Part shown: piece by piece, positions 25,174-33,864 of the stretch
How positions within the stretch are numbered: the first letter of the stretch is position 1
Layout: each line of letters starts with the position of its first letter
NCBI RefSeq assembly: GCF_900109035.1
Contig: NZ_FNYD01000006.1
Span: 186,001-250,000 of the forward strand
Direction of reading: 5' to 3'
Origin: Cribrihabitans marinus
GTDB taxonomy: Bacteria > Pseudomonadota > Alphaproteobacteria > Rhodobacterales > Rhodobacteraceae
Length of the DNA: 64,000 nucleotides
Program-made: the position numbers and the translations under genes
Notes under the pieces: generated by a model
Databases searched by the model: none
What the model saw: the letters and a program-made list of their open reading frames with translations, nothing else
What the model was told of the DNA's origin: nothing

Positions 25174-26751
25174 ATGCCGACCCGTTTCCTCATGTCCGCC
25201 GCCATCCTGGGCCTCACAGTAGGGGCTGCCGCGGCCGAATACAAGCTGACCATCCTGCACACCAACGATTTCCATTCCCGGTTCGAGCCGATCAGCAAAT
25301 ACGACAGCGGCTGCGGCGCCGAGGACAACGCCGAAGGCAAGTGCTTTGGCGGCACGGCGCGCCTGGTCACCGCGATTGCCGACGCCCGCGAGCGGGCTGG
25401 CAACTCGATCCTGGTGGATGGCGGCGACCAGTTCCAGGGCACGCTGTTCTACACCTATTACAAGGGCAAGGCGGCGGCCGAGTTCATGAACAAGCTGGGC
25501 TATGACGCGATGACCGTGGGCAATCACGAGTTCGACGACGGCCCCGAGGTGCTGCGCGGGTTCATGGATGCGGTGGGTTTCCCGGTGCTGATGTCGAATG
25601 CCGATTACAGCGCCGAGGAGCTGCTGGCCGACAAGTTGCTGAAATCGACGGTGATCGAGGTCGGCGGCGAGAAGATCGGCCTGATCGGCCTGACCCCCGA
25701 GGACACCGACGAGCTGGCCTCGCCGGGGCCGAACATCGACTTTACCGCCCCCGCGCCGGCCGTGCAGGCCGAGGTGGACCGCCTGACCGGCGAGGGCGTC
25801 AACAAGATCGTCGTGCTCAGCCATTCCGGCTACATGGTCGACAAGCATGTCGCGCGGAACACCACCGGGGTCGACGTGATCGTCGGCGGCCATTCCAACA
25901 CCTTGCTGTCCAACCGCTCGGACGACGCGGCCGGCCCCTATCCGACAGTTGAGAACGGGGTGCAGATCGTGCAGGCCTATGCCTATGGCAAGTTCCTGGG
26001 CGAGCTGAACGTGACCTTCGACGACGAAGGCAACGTGACCGAGGCGGTGGGCGAGCCGCTGATCATGGATGCCTCGGTGACCGAAGACAGCGCCACCGTC
26101 GACCGGATCAAGGAACTGGCCCAGCCACTGGACGAGATCCGCAACAAGGTGGTGGCCGAAGCGGCGGCGCCGATCCAGGGCGAGCGCGATGTGTGCCGGG
26201 TGCAGGAATGCGAGATGGGCAACCTGGTGGCCGACGCCATGCTCGAGCGTGTCGCGGACCAGGGCGTGACCGTCGCCATCGCCAACTCGGGCGGGCTGCG
26301 CGCCTCGATCGACGCCGGAGAGGTGACGATGGGCGAGGTGCTGACGGTGCTGCCGTTCCAGAACACGCTCTCGACCTTCGAGATCAGCGGCCAGGGCCTG
26401 ATCGACGCGCTGGAAAACGGCGTGAGCCAGGTCGAGGAGGTCAAGGGCCGGTTCCCGCAGGTGGCGGGCCTGACCTTCACCTGGGATCCCTCGGTCGCAC
26501 CGGGCGAGGGGCGGATCACCGAGGTCATGGTGGCCAGCGAGGACGGGTTCGTGCCGATCGACCCGGCGGCGACCTATTCTGTGGTGACGAACAACTATGT
26601 CCGCAACGGCGGGGATGGTTACGCCATGTTCTCGGGCGACGACAAGAACGCCTATGACTACGGGCCCGACCTGGCCGATGTGACGGCGGAATACCTGGCC
26701 GAGAACGCGCCCTATCAGCCGTATACGGACGGCCGGATCCAGCGCAAGTGA
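25174..26751 (+). CDS. Periplasmic 5'-nucleotidase/metallophosphatase
   Basis: 525 residues with a signal peptide (MPTRFLMSAAILGLTVGAAA). The calcineurin-like N-domain has all metal motifs: HTNDFHSR, GGDQFQGT, GNHEFDDG, LSHSGYM and GGHSN. The C-terminal nucleotide-binding domain begins near residue 330 (IANSGGLRASIDAGEVTMGE). It probably strips phosphate from extracellular nucleotides so nucleosides can enter salvage. ATG at 25174 is preferred over TTG at 25168 because CAGGGAG is optimally spaced. It is followed by a hairpin. Confidence 0.93.
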   Translation: MPTRFLMSAAILGLTVGAAAAEYKLTILHTNDFHSRFEPISKYDSGCGAEDNAEGKCFGGTARLVTAIADARERAGNSILVDGGDQFQGTLFYTYYKGKAAAEFMNKLGYDAMTVGNHEFDDGPEVLRGFMDAVGFPVLMSNADYSAEELLADKLLKSTVIEVGGEKIGLIGLTPEDTDELASPGPNIDFTAPAPAVQAEVDRLTGEGVNKIVVLSHSGYMVDKHVARNTTGVDVIVGGHSNTLLSNRSDDAAGPYPTVENGVQIVQAYAYGKFLGELNVTFDDEGNVTEAVGEPLIMDASVTEDSATVDRIKELAQPLDEIRNKVVAEAAAPIQGERDVCRVQECEMGNLVADAMLERVADQGVTVAIANSGGLRASIDAGEVTMGEVLTVLPFQNTLSTFEISGQGLIDALENGVSQVEEVKGRFPQVAGLTFTWDPSVAPGEGRITEVMVASEDGFVPIDPAATYSVVTNNYVRNGGDGYAMFSGDDKNAYDYGPDLADVTAEYLAENAPYQPYTDGRIQRK

Positions 26752-26769
26752 TCCGGGCGGCATGAAAGG

Positions 26770-26797
26770 CCGGGCCGCGCCATCGGGCGCGGTCCGG
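26770..26797 (+). terminator. Hairpin after the 5'-nucleotidase gene
   Basis: CCGGGCCGCGCC (26770-26781) pairs with GGCGCGGTCCGG (26786-26797), one G-T wobble, around ATCG. It lies 19 bp after the stop and only 9 bp before the SRAP start, so it could limit read-through or shape the SRAP leader. There is no T-tract. Confidence 0.45.
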
Positions 26798-26805
26798 AAA
26801 CGGAC

Positions 26806-27471
26806 ATGTGCGGACGGTTCGCGGTCACCCTGCCCAATGACGCGATGGCGCAGCTGTTCGCGGCGCAGCCGGCGAACGCGCTGCCGGACGTGCCCAGCTA
26901 CAACGTCTGCCCCACCAACGCGGTGCATGTGGTGCGCTGCAGTCAGACCGGGCGGCGGCTGGTGCCGATGCGCTGGGGCTTCCTGCCGCATTGGTACAAG
27001 TCCGAGAGTGACGGGCCGCTGCTGATCAACGCCCGCGCCGAGACCGTGGCCGGGAAACCGGCCTTCCGCGCCGCCTGCCGCGACCGGCGCTGCCTGGTGG
27101 TCGCCACCGGGTTCTACGAATGGACCAAGGATGCCTCCGGCGCGCGGCTGCCGTGGTATTTCCACCGCCGCGACGGCGAATCCATCGCCTTCGGCGCGAT
27201 CTGGCAGGATTGGGGCCCGGAGGATGCCCGCCGGTCCACCTGCGCCATCGTGACCACGGCGGCAAACGACCGCGTGGCCAAGATCCATCACCGGATGCCG
27301 CTGATCCTGGAGCCCGGGGACTGGGCGCTCTGGCTGGGTGAACAGGGGCATGGCGCAGCGCGGCTGATGCAACCCGGCGACGAAGGGGTCCTGAGCTTTC
27401 ACCGGGTGGACCGGGCGGTGAATTCCAACCGGGCCAGCGGGCCGGACCTGATCGAACCGGTCGACGCGTGA
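26806..27471 (+). CDS. SRAP/HMCES-type DNA-protein crosslink protein (YedK-like)
   Basis: Members protect abasic sites in single-stranded DNA by forming a thiazolidine crosslink through Cys2. Here Cys2 is exposed after Met removal (MCGRFAVTLP). The other active-site elements are present: INARAETVAGKPAFR (Asn/Glu region), TGFYEW and KIHHRMPLIL. The 221-residue length is normal. It stands alone between two hairpin regions; no LexA-like box was found by eye. Confidence 0.93.
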   Translation: MCGRFAVTLPNDAMAQLFAAQPANALPDVPSYNVCPTNAVHVVRCSQTGRRLVPMRWGFLPHWYKSESDGPLLINARAETVAGKPAFRAACRDRRCLVVATGFYEWTKDASGARLPWYFHRRDGESIAFGAIWQDWGPEDARRSTCAIVTTAANDRVAKIHHRMPLILEPGDWALWLGEQGHGAARLMQPGDEGVLSFHRVDRAVNSNRASGPDLIEPVDA

Positions 27472-27483
27472 CGCGCGGGGGCT

Positions 27484-27531
27484 GGGGCTCCGCCCCGTCC
27501 GCCTCCCCGAGGTTTTTCGGGCCAGATGAAG
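27484..27531. repeat. GGGGC-TCC-GCCCC hairpin and GAGG(T)n..CCAGATGAAG word
   Basis: A small hairpin (27484-27496) is followed at 27509-27531 by GAGGTTTTTCGG then GCCAGATGAAG. This hairpin-plus-tail combination is, from general knowledge, a common intergenic unit of Rhodobacteraceae and is a degenerate relative of the arms at 17679 and 17841. It may terminate the SRAP transcript. Confidence 0.5.
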
Positions 27532-27598
27532 CGGATCCTGCGCCCGCGTCGAAAGGTGGCCGCTTTCACGACGCCGCACGATGGACTAGACCGGGCGC

Positions 27599-28651
27599 AT
27601 GGCCCTGACACCGCATACGCTCGCCGAGTTCCACGCGCATGGATTCGACACCGTGATCGACGTGCGCAGCCCGTCGGAATTCGCTGAGGACCACGTGCCC
27701 GGGGCGATCAACCTGCCGGTGCTGGACGACGAAGAGCGCGCACGGGTCGGCACGATCTATGTGCAGGAAAGCCCGTTCCTGGCGCGCAAGCTGGGGGCGG
27801 CACTGATCTTTCGCAATGCGGCGCATCACCTGGAGACGCGGCTGAGCGATCACGACGGCGGCTGGCGTCCGCTGGTCTATTGCTGGCGCGGGGGGCAGCG
27901 GTCGGGCGCCTTTGCCTGGATGCTGCAACAGATCGGCTGGCGCGCCGAGGTGGTGCAGGGCGGTTATCGCAGCTATCGCCGGCTGGTGAAGCGGGCGCTC
28001 TACGACGATCCGCTGCCGCATCGCCTGGTGGCGCTGGACGGCAACACCGGCACTGCCAAGACCGAGATCCTGGGCCTGCTGCGCGCGCGCGGGGTGCAGG
28101 TTGTCGACCTGGAGGGGCTGGCCAACCACCGCGGCTCGCTGCTGGGCGAGCGTCCGGGCGGGCAGCCGGCGCAGCGATCCTTCGAATCCGCCCTGGCGCA
28201 GGCGCTGTGCGGGCTGGATCCCGAGCGGCCGGTGGTGGTCGAGGCGGAATCCAGCAAGATCGGCGCGCTTCTGCTGCCACCCAGCCTGTGGGCGGCGATG
28301 AAGACGGCGCCGCGGATCGAGGTCGGCGCGCCGCTGCGGGCGCGGGGCGCCTACCTGGCGCGTGCCTATGACGACATCCTGTCGGATGCCGACCGCCTGC
28401 GCCAGCGGCTGGAGCCGCTCCGGGCGCATCGCGGGCATGCCGTGGTGGATGGGTGGAACGCGCTCATCGACGCCGATGACCGGATCGGGCTGACCTGCGC
28501 GCTGATGGCCGAGCATTACGACCCGGCCTATGCCAAGTCGCGCCGCGCGCATGACGTCGAGGTGCTGGAGCGGATCGGTTTGAACCGCCTGGATCCGGAC
28601 GATCTGGCCCGTGGTGCCGACCGGATCGCGGCGCTTCTGGCTCAGCTCTGA
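27599..28651 (+). CDS. mnmH: tRNA 2-selenouridine synthase
   Basis: Replaces sulfur of 2-thiouridine (wobble U34 of Lys, Glu and Gln tRNAs) with selenium via a geranylated intermediate. The 350 residues combine a rhodanese domain with catalytic Cys in VYCWRGGQRSG (near 94) and an ATPase-like domain with the P-loop variant LDGNTGTAKTE. It needs selenophosphate from SelD, and a selD gene lies convergently with a 10-bp overlap of the 3' ends, which supports the call. Confidence 0.95.
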   Translation: MALTPHTLAEFHAHGFDTVIDVRSPSEFAEDHVPGAINLPVLDDEERARVGTIYVQESPFLARKLGAALIFRNAAHHLETRLSDHDGGWRPLVYCWRGGQRSGAFAWMLQQIGWRAEVVQGGYRSYRRLVKRALYDDPLPHRLVALDGNTGTAKTEILGLLRARGVQVVDLEGLANHRGSLLGERPGGQPAQRSFESALAQALCGLDPERPVVVEAESSKIGALLLPPSLWAAMKTAPRIEVGAPLRARGAYLARAYDDILSDADRLRQRLEPLRAHRGHAVVDGWNALIDADDRIGLTCALMAEHYDPAYAKSRRAHDVEVLERIGLNRLDPDDLARGADRIAALLAQL

Positions 28652-30807
28652 AGCCGCAGGCCGGGCCGCGCGGTCATCCGGCCGATCCGGGCGGCATCGT
28701 AGCCTTCGGCGCGCAGGTCGCGCAGCAGCTGCGGCGCTGCCTCGGCCGCGACCGCGGCCAGCAGACCGCCGGCGGTCTGCGGATCGAAGAGCAGGTCGGC
28801 CTTGCCACCCTGCGGCAGCTCCGGCGCTAGCCTGCGATTCTCGGCGAAGATGGTCGAGCGCAGGCCGGCCTCGGCCAACTCCATGGCCCCCGCCATGACA
28901 GGCACCGCGTCGAGATCCAGCTCGGCCCCGCAGGAGGAGGCCGCGCAGATACCGTCGAGATGCCCCGCCAGCCCGAAGCCGGTCACATCCGTCATCGCAT
29001 GCGCCCCGCGCAAGAGCCGCGCGGCCGGTCCCTGTGACCGGGCCATAAGCGCATAGGCCGCGGCCACGTCCGCGCCGCGCGCGCGCCCGGCCATCTCTGC
29101 CGCCATCAGGACGCCGCTGCCCAGCGGCTTGGTCAGGATCAGCGCGTCGCCGGGACGCGCGCCGGCCAGGGTGATCGGCGCGCGGTCGCACAACCCGGTG
29201 AGGGTGAAGCCGATGGTCATCTCGTCGCCCATCGAGCTGTGGCCGCCCACGATCGCGGCCCCGGCTTCCTTCAGGACCTCTGCCGCCGCCTGCATGATCT
29301 CGGCCAGGCTGCGCGCCTGCAGCTCCGCCGAGAGGCGCGGCAGGATCAGCGTGGCGGTGGCCGCCTGCGGATCCGCCCCCATCGCCCAGATGTCGCCCAG
29401 GGCGTGATGCGCGGCGATCCGGGTCATCGTCACCGGGTCCGCGCAGAGCGCGCGCAGGTGGTCGGTGGTGATCACCTGCCGCTGGTCGCCGGTCAGCAGC
29501 AGCGCGGCATCGTCGCCGGGCAGGGGCGTGACATCCGCGCGCCCCGACGCGGGCAGCCCATCCAGCGCCTCGCGCAACGCGCCGCGCCCCAGCTTGGCCC
29601 CGCAGCCGCCGCAGAGCGGCTTGTCGCCCAGCGCCTCGGCCAGGCCGGCGGCATGGCGGCGGGGCAGGGGCGGCGGCGCCATTTCGGGCAGGTCGCGGAA
29701 CCGGTCCATGAACTTGCGGTCGATCCGGTCTTTCCAGCGCCACACCAGAGGCCCGCTGAAACTGCGCCCGAACCGCTCGCCAAGGGCGGATTTGCCGCCC
29801 AGCGAGATCAGCTTGAGATAATCCCGCTGCGGCCTGTAGGTCCGCATCCGGCCCGCGCCCAGCGCGGCGCGCAGGTTGTGAAACAGAACCGGTGCCTCCC
29901 GCACCGCGTAGACCCCGGCCTTGGGGCGGGGGTCGTGGGTCAGATGCGCGCAGTCGCCGGCGGCGAAGATCGCCGGATCGGAACTGCGCAGCGTGGCGTC
30001 GACCGCGATGAACCCGTCCACCTGCCGCAGGCCGCTTCGCGCGATCCAGTCATAGGGCCTAGCCCCGGCGGCGCCGGTGACGAAATCGGCGGCGATCTCG
30101 CGACCGTCATCCAGAATGACGCCGCTGTCGGTGATGCGGGCGACCCCGACCTGCTCGATCACCTCGACGCCCAGGGCGTCCAGCGCTCGCCGCGCGGTTT
30201 CGGCGGCGCGCGGGCCGAGCGTGCTCAGCGCCTGCGCCCGCTCGACCAGCGCGATCTGCGCCGGGCGGCCGCGTTCGCGCAGCGCATGGGCCATCGCCAT
30301 GACGATCTCGGCCCCGGCCACGCCGCCGCCGATCACCGCGATCCGGGCCGGCCCGTCCCGGTCGCGGTAGGCGTCCCATTTGCGCGCAAACGCGCCCAGC
30401 GGCTTGGCGGGGACGGCATGTTCGGCAAAGCCGGGAAGATCGGGCATGGTCGAGGTGATGCCCACATTGACCGAGGCCACGTCGAACCCAACCGCTGGCC
30501 GGCCCGGCACCTGTACGGTGCGAGCCTCCGGGTCGATCCCCTCGGCCGCGCCCAGGATCACGCGGGCCCCGGCGAAGCGGGCCAATTGCACGAGGTCGAT
30601 ATCCAGCGCCGCGCGCGGGTAGTGTCCGGCCAGATACCCGGGCAGCATCCCGGAATAAGGCGCCGTCGGGCCGGGGTTGATCACCGTCACGCGCACGCCC
30701 GGCAGCGGATCCATCCCCCATTTCCGCAGGATCAGCGCATGGGTGTGCCCGCCCCCGATCAGGACCAGATCGCGGGTCAGCGGCAGGGGCGGCTGGTGCA
30801 TGTGCAT
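28642..30807 (-). CDS. selD: Flavoprotein-SelD fusion (selenide, water dikinase)
   Basis: 721 residues. Residues 1-385 are an FAD/NAD(P) oxidoreductase related to NADH dehydrogenase type 2 (LVLIGGGHTHALILRKWG; AVIGGGVAGAEIVMAMAHA; IFAAGDCAHLTHDPRP). Residues 395-721 are SelD, which makes selenophosphate from selenide and ATP; the catalytic Cys402 and Lys405 sit in CGGCGAKL and the GGHSSMGDEMTIGF region is present. The reductase may supply or use reduced selenium next to the kinase. The start is placed at 30807, 13 bp after the mnhG stop; another ATG is two codons later. Such fusions are known. Within the window MnmH is the only evident user of selenophosphate. Confidence 0.9.
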   Translation of the reverse strand: MHMHQPPLPLTRDLVLIGGGHTHALILRKWGMDPLPGVRVTVINPGPTAPYSGMLPGYLAGHYPRAALDIDLVQLARFAGARVILGAAEGIDPEARTVQVPGRPAVGFDVASVNVGITSTMPDLPGFAEHAVPAKPLGAFARKWDAYRDRDGPARIAVIGGGVAGAEIVMAMAHALRERGRPAQIALVERAQALSTLGPRAAETARRALDALGVEVIEQVGVARITDSGVILDDGREIAADFVTGAAGARPYDWIARSGLRQVDGFIAVDATLRSSDPAIFAAGDCAHLTHDPRPKAGVYAVREAPVLFHNLRAALGAGRMRTYRPQRDYLKLISLGGKSALGERFGRSFSGPLVWRWKDRIDRKFMDRFRDLPEMAPPPLPRRHAAGLAEALGDKPLCGGCGAKLGRGALREALDGLPASGRADVTPLPGDDAALLLTGDQRQVITTDHLRALCADPVTMTRIAAHHALGDIWAMGADPQAATATLILPRLSAELQARSLAEIMQAAAEVLKEAGAAIVGGHSSMGDEMTIGFTLTGLCDRAPITLAGARPGDALILTKPLGSGVLMAAEMAGRARGADVAAAYALMARSQGPAARLLRGAHAMTDVTGFGLAGHLDGICAASSCGAELDLDAVPVMAGAMELAEAGLRSTIFAENRRLAPELPQGGKADLLFDPQTAGGLLAAVAAEAAPQLLRDLRAEGYDAARIGRMTARPGLRLQS

Positions 30808-30820
30808 GTGCCGGCGGGGG

Positions 30821-31198
30821 TCAGGCCGCGTCGCCGTCCTCTTGCTCGGGGGTGTCATGGGTGGCCCAGATCACGTCGTCGCCGGCGCGGGGCAGCGATT
30901 GCGGTGTCTCGTGCCGGTGGATGTGCCACTTGGCGATGAAATGCGCGGTGATCGGCGCGGTCAGGAACAGGAACAGCGTGATCAGAAGCTCGTGCAGGGA
31001 CAGATGCTTCTCGATCGCCACCGAATGCAGGATCGACGCCAGCAGCACGCCGCCCACACCCAGCGTCGTCGCCTTGGTGGGCGCGTGCATCCGCGACATC
31101 GGATCGCCCAGCTTCAGCAACCCGAACGAGCCGACGAAGCCGAAGATGCCCGACACGATCAGGAAGAAGGCGATGAGGGGTTCCGCGATGGCGGTCAT
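30821..31198 (-). CDS. mnhG: Na+/H+ antiporter subunit G
   Basis: 125 residues with three membrane segments (IAFFLIVSGIFGFVGSFGLL; LGVGGVLLASILHSVAIEK; LLITLFLFLTAPITAHFIAK), the conserved KLGDPMSRMHAPTKATTLG loop, and a charged tail. It is a subunit of the multi-subunit Mrp complex. It is the last gene of the mnh operon, starting 10 bp after mnhF, and is followed by selD. Confidence 0.94.
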   Translation of the reverse strand: MTAIAEPLIAFFLIVSGIFGFVGSFGLLKLGDPMSRMHAPTKATTLGVGGVLLASILHSVAIEKHLSLHELLITLFLFLTAPITAHFIAKWHIHRHETPQSLPRAGDDVIWATHDTPEQEDGDAA

Positions 31199-31208
31199 GG
31201 GATCGTCC

Positions 31209-31478
31209 TCACTCGATGATGTTTCCGCGCAGCATGAAGCGCGCATAGGCCACGGTCGACACGAAGCCCAGCATGGCGATGATCATCGCCGCCTCGAAGA
31301 AGATCTCGGTGCCGATGGCCAGCCCGTAGAGGATGAGCAGGGCGATGGTGTTGATGACCAGCGTGTCCAGCGCCAGCACCCGCACCCCGACCCCGTCCGA
31401 GGTCAGGATCCGCCACAGGTTCATCAGCAGCGCGGCGCCGAAACAGGCGAAGGCGAAGTAGATGGCATAGGTGATCAT
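31209..31478 (-). CDS. mnhF: Na+/H+ antiporter subunit F
   Basis: 89 residues with three hydrophobic helices and the conserved LTSDGVGVRVLALDTLVINT segment, which is diagnostic for MnhF/MrpF. The start overlaps the mnhE stop (ATGA). It is a small structural subunit of the Mrp complex. Confidence 0.94.
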   Translation of the reverse strand: MITYAIYFAFACFGAALLMNLWRILTSDGVGVRVLALDTLVINTIALLILYGLAIGTEIFFEAAMIIAMLGFVSTVAYARFMLRGNIIE

Positions 31479-31972
31479 TCGAAAATCTCCTTCAGGCGGC
31501 GCTCGTAGCGGTTCTTGATCTCGTCGCGCACCGCGTCGGGATCGGGCGCGTCGAGGCAATGCACCAGCAGGTTGTGGCCCTTGGCCGAGAGGTCCGCGGT
31601 CAGCGTGCCGGGGGTCATCGTGATGGTGCCGGCCAGCACGGTGATCGCCTCGGGCGAGCGCAGGTCGAGCGGCACGCAGATCCAGACCGGCTGCCGGTCG
31701 GCGTCGCGCTTGAACAGGATGATGCGGGCCACCGCGATATTGGCCATCACGATGTCCCACAGCACGACCAGCAGGTATTCCGCGATCATCGGCCAATTGC
31801 GCAGTTGCGGGCGATTGGGCCAATAGGGGCGGGTGATGGCCGGGATCACGATGCCCAGGAACAGGCCGAACAGCAGCGAGTTGAGCGACAGGCTGTTGGC
31901 CAGCAGCATCCAGACGGCCGTCAGCAGCAGGGTCAGCTGCGGATGCGGAAAGATATGGCTCAGCAGTTTCAT
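31475..31972 (-). CDS. mnhE: Na+/H+ antiporter subunit E
   Basis: 165 residues. Two N-terminal membrane segments precede a cytoplasmic domain typical of MnhE (VWICVPLDLRSPEAITVLAG; TITMTPGTLTADLS; LLVHCLDAPD). It overlaps both mnhD and mnhF by four bases. It is thought to stabilise the hydrophilic face of the Mrp complex. Confidence 0.94.
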   Translation of the reverse strand: MKLLSHIFPHPQLTLLLTAVWMLLANSLSLNSLLFGLFLGIVIPAITRPYWPNRPQLRNWPMIAEYLLVVLWDIVMANIAVARIILFKRDADRQPVWICVPLDLRSPEAITVLAGTITMTPGTLTADLSAKGHNLLVHCLDAPDPDAVRDEIKNRYERRLKEIFE

Positions 31973-33522
31973 TCCGATCCCTCCCCGAGCACGGCGCCGA
32001 TATACTCGGCCGGCGTGAACAATTGCGCCGCCGTGGCCTCGGCAAAGCGCATGGCGGGTCCGGCCAGCACGGTCAGCGCGATCAGCGCGGCCAGCAGCAG
32101 GAAGACGCCGGAAAAGGCCAGCGCGGAATTGGGCTCGGGCGCGGGCTCGGCGACGGGCTCGTCGTCCTCGTCCGGTTCCTCCGGTTCCTCCAGATGGTCG
32201 CGGTCATGGCTTTGCCAGAACAGCACCGAGCCGGCCCGTGCGAACCCGACGATGGCGATCAGGGACGAGGCCAGGATCACGCTCCAGACCAGGGCATAAT
32301 CGCCGCCATCCCGCGCGGCGTCCATCACCAGCAGCTTGCCGACAAAGCCCGACAGCGGCGGCATCCCGGCCATGGCGATCGCCCCGGCAAAGTAGAGCGA
32401 TGCGATCAGCCCGGTCTGCGGCATCGGCGGCTGCGCGATGATCTGCCCGCCGCGCCGTTCCATCACCATGTCGGCGATCAGGAACACCGCCCCGGTCGCC
32501 AGCGTCGAATGCACGATATAGTAGACCGCCGCCGCCGAGGCCTGTTGGGTGAACAGCGAGATCGCGATGAGCAGCGTACCGGTCGAGGCAATGGCGGCAA
32601 AGGCCATCAGGCGGCCGATCCGGTGCGCGCCCAACACGCCGACCGATCCGGCGGCCAGCGTCAGCAGCGCGGCGGGCAGCAGCCAGTCGCCCACCAGTCC
32701 TGCGGTCAGCTCCAGGTCTGGGTCGAAGACCAGCGTGTACATCCGCAGGATCGCATAGGCGCCGACCTTGGTCATGATGGCGAACAACGCAGCCACCGGC
32801 AGCGGCGCGTTGGCATAGCTGTCGGGCAGCCAGAAATGCAGAGGCAGCACCGCCGCCTTGATCGCGAAGACCAGCAGCAGAAGCACCGCGCCGACCCGGA
32901 TCAGCGCGCTGTCATCGGCCGGCAGCTCGGCCACCCGCTGCGCCAGGTCGGCCATGTTCAGTGTTCCCGTGACCGCGTAGATCGTGCCCAGCGCGAACAG
33001 GAACAGGGTCGAGCCCAGCAGGTTGTAGACCACGTATTGCACGCCCGCCTTCAGCCGCAGCTTGCCGCCGCCATGGGTCATCAGCCCGTAGGAGGCGATC
33101 AGAAGCACCTCGAAGAACACGAACAGGTTGAACGCGTCGCCCGTCAGGAAGGCGCCGGTCACGCCCATCAGCTGGAACTGGAACAGCGCATGGAAATGCC
33201 GCCCCCGCCTGTCCCAGCCCGATCCCACCGCATAGAGCAGCACCGGCAGCGCCAGCGCCCCGGTCAGCGCCACCATGAGCGCCGACAGCCGGTCGAGCAC
33301 CAGAACGATGCCGAAGGGCGCGGGCCAGTTGCCCAGCTCGTAGGTCTTGATCGTGCCGTCGGACACCTGCACCAGCAGCACCAGCCCGATGACCAGCAAC
33401 GCGGCGGTGCCGGCGATGGAAAAGATCCGCTGCAGATCCAGGTGAAAGCGGATCACCATGATGATGAAGGGCGCCAGGATGGCCGGAAGGACGACCGGCG
33501 CAACGATCCAGTGGTCGATCAT
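31969..33522 (-). CDS. mnhD: Na+/H+ antiporter subunit D
   Basis: 517 residues and about 14 membrane helices, homologous to NuoN/NuoM antiporter-like subunits of complex I (GDAFNLFVFFEVLLIASYGL; FAIKAAVLPLHFWLPDSYAN). Ion-translocating residues Glu (FFEV) and Lys (FAIKAAVLP) are conserved. The Glu/Asp-rich stretch near residue 440 (EEPEEPDEDDEP) is an unusual acidic loop in the late part of the protein. It overlaps mnhC and mnhE. Confidence 0.95.
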   Translation of the reverse strand: MIDHWIVAPVVLPAILAPFIIMVIRFHLDLQRIFSIAGTAALLVIGLVLLVQVSDGTIKTYELGNWPAPFGIVLVLDRLSALMVALTGALALPVLLYAVGSGWDRRGRHFHALFQFQLMGVTGAFLTGDAFNLFVFFEVLLIASYGLMTHGGGKLRLKAGVQYVVYNLLGSTLFLFALGTIYAVTGTLNMADLAQRVAELPADDSALIRVGAVLLLLVFAIKAAVLPLHFWLPDSYANAPLPVAALFAIMTKVGAYAILRMYTLVFDPDLELTAGLVGDWLLPAALLTLAAGSVGVLGAHRIGRLMAFAAIASTGTLLIAISLFTQQASAAAVYYIVHSTLATGAVFLIADMVMERRGGQIIAQPPMPQTGLIASLYFAGAIAMAGMPPLSGFVGKLLVMDAARDGGDYALVWSVILASSLIAIVGFARAGSVLFWQSHDRDHLEEPEEPDEDDEPVAEPAPEPNSALAFSGVFLLLAALIALTVLAGPAMRFAEATAAQLFTPAEYIGAVLGEGSE

Positions 33523-33863
33523 GCGTCATCTCCCGGCGCCGGGCCCATGTCGATGCGGTCGCTGCGCGAGGACAGGTAGGCCGCCAGCGCCAGCATCACG
33601 ATCACCGCGGTCATGCCGAAGGAGATCACGATCGCCGTCAGCACCAGTGCCTGCGGCAGCGGATCGGTATAGGCCACGTCGGCATATTTGTTCAGCACCG
33701 GCGGCGCGTTCACCGCCAGCCGGCCGCTGGCAAACAGGAACACGTTCACCGCATAGGTCAGCTGCGACAGGCCCAGGATGACCGGGAAGGTCCGCTTGCG
33801 CAGGATCAGGTAGATGCCCGAGGCCGTCAGCACGCCGACGGCGGTTGCAAGGAGAAGTTCCAT
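33519..33863 (-). CDS. mnhC: Na+/H+ antiporter subunit C
   Basis: 114 residues, three membrane helices, homologous to NuoK (LLATAVGVLTASGIYLILRK; VILGLSQLTYAVNVFLF; PQALVLTAIVISFGMTAVIV). AAGGAG precedes the next start, and the gene itself begins 1 bp after the mnhAB stop codon, with AGGA inside mnhAB as ribosome site. Confidence 0.95.
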   Translation of the reverse strand: MELLLATAVGVLTASGIYLILRKRTFPVILGLSQLTYAVNVFLFASGRLAVNAPPVLNKYADVAYTDPLPQALVLTAIVISFGMTAVIVMLALAAYLSSRSDRIDMGPAPGDDA

Positions 33864-33864
33864 C

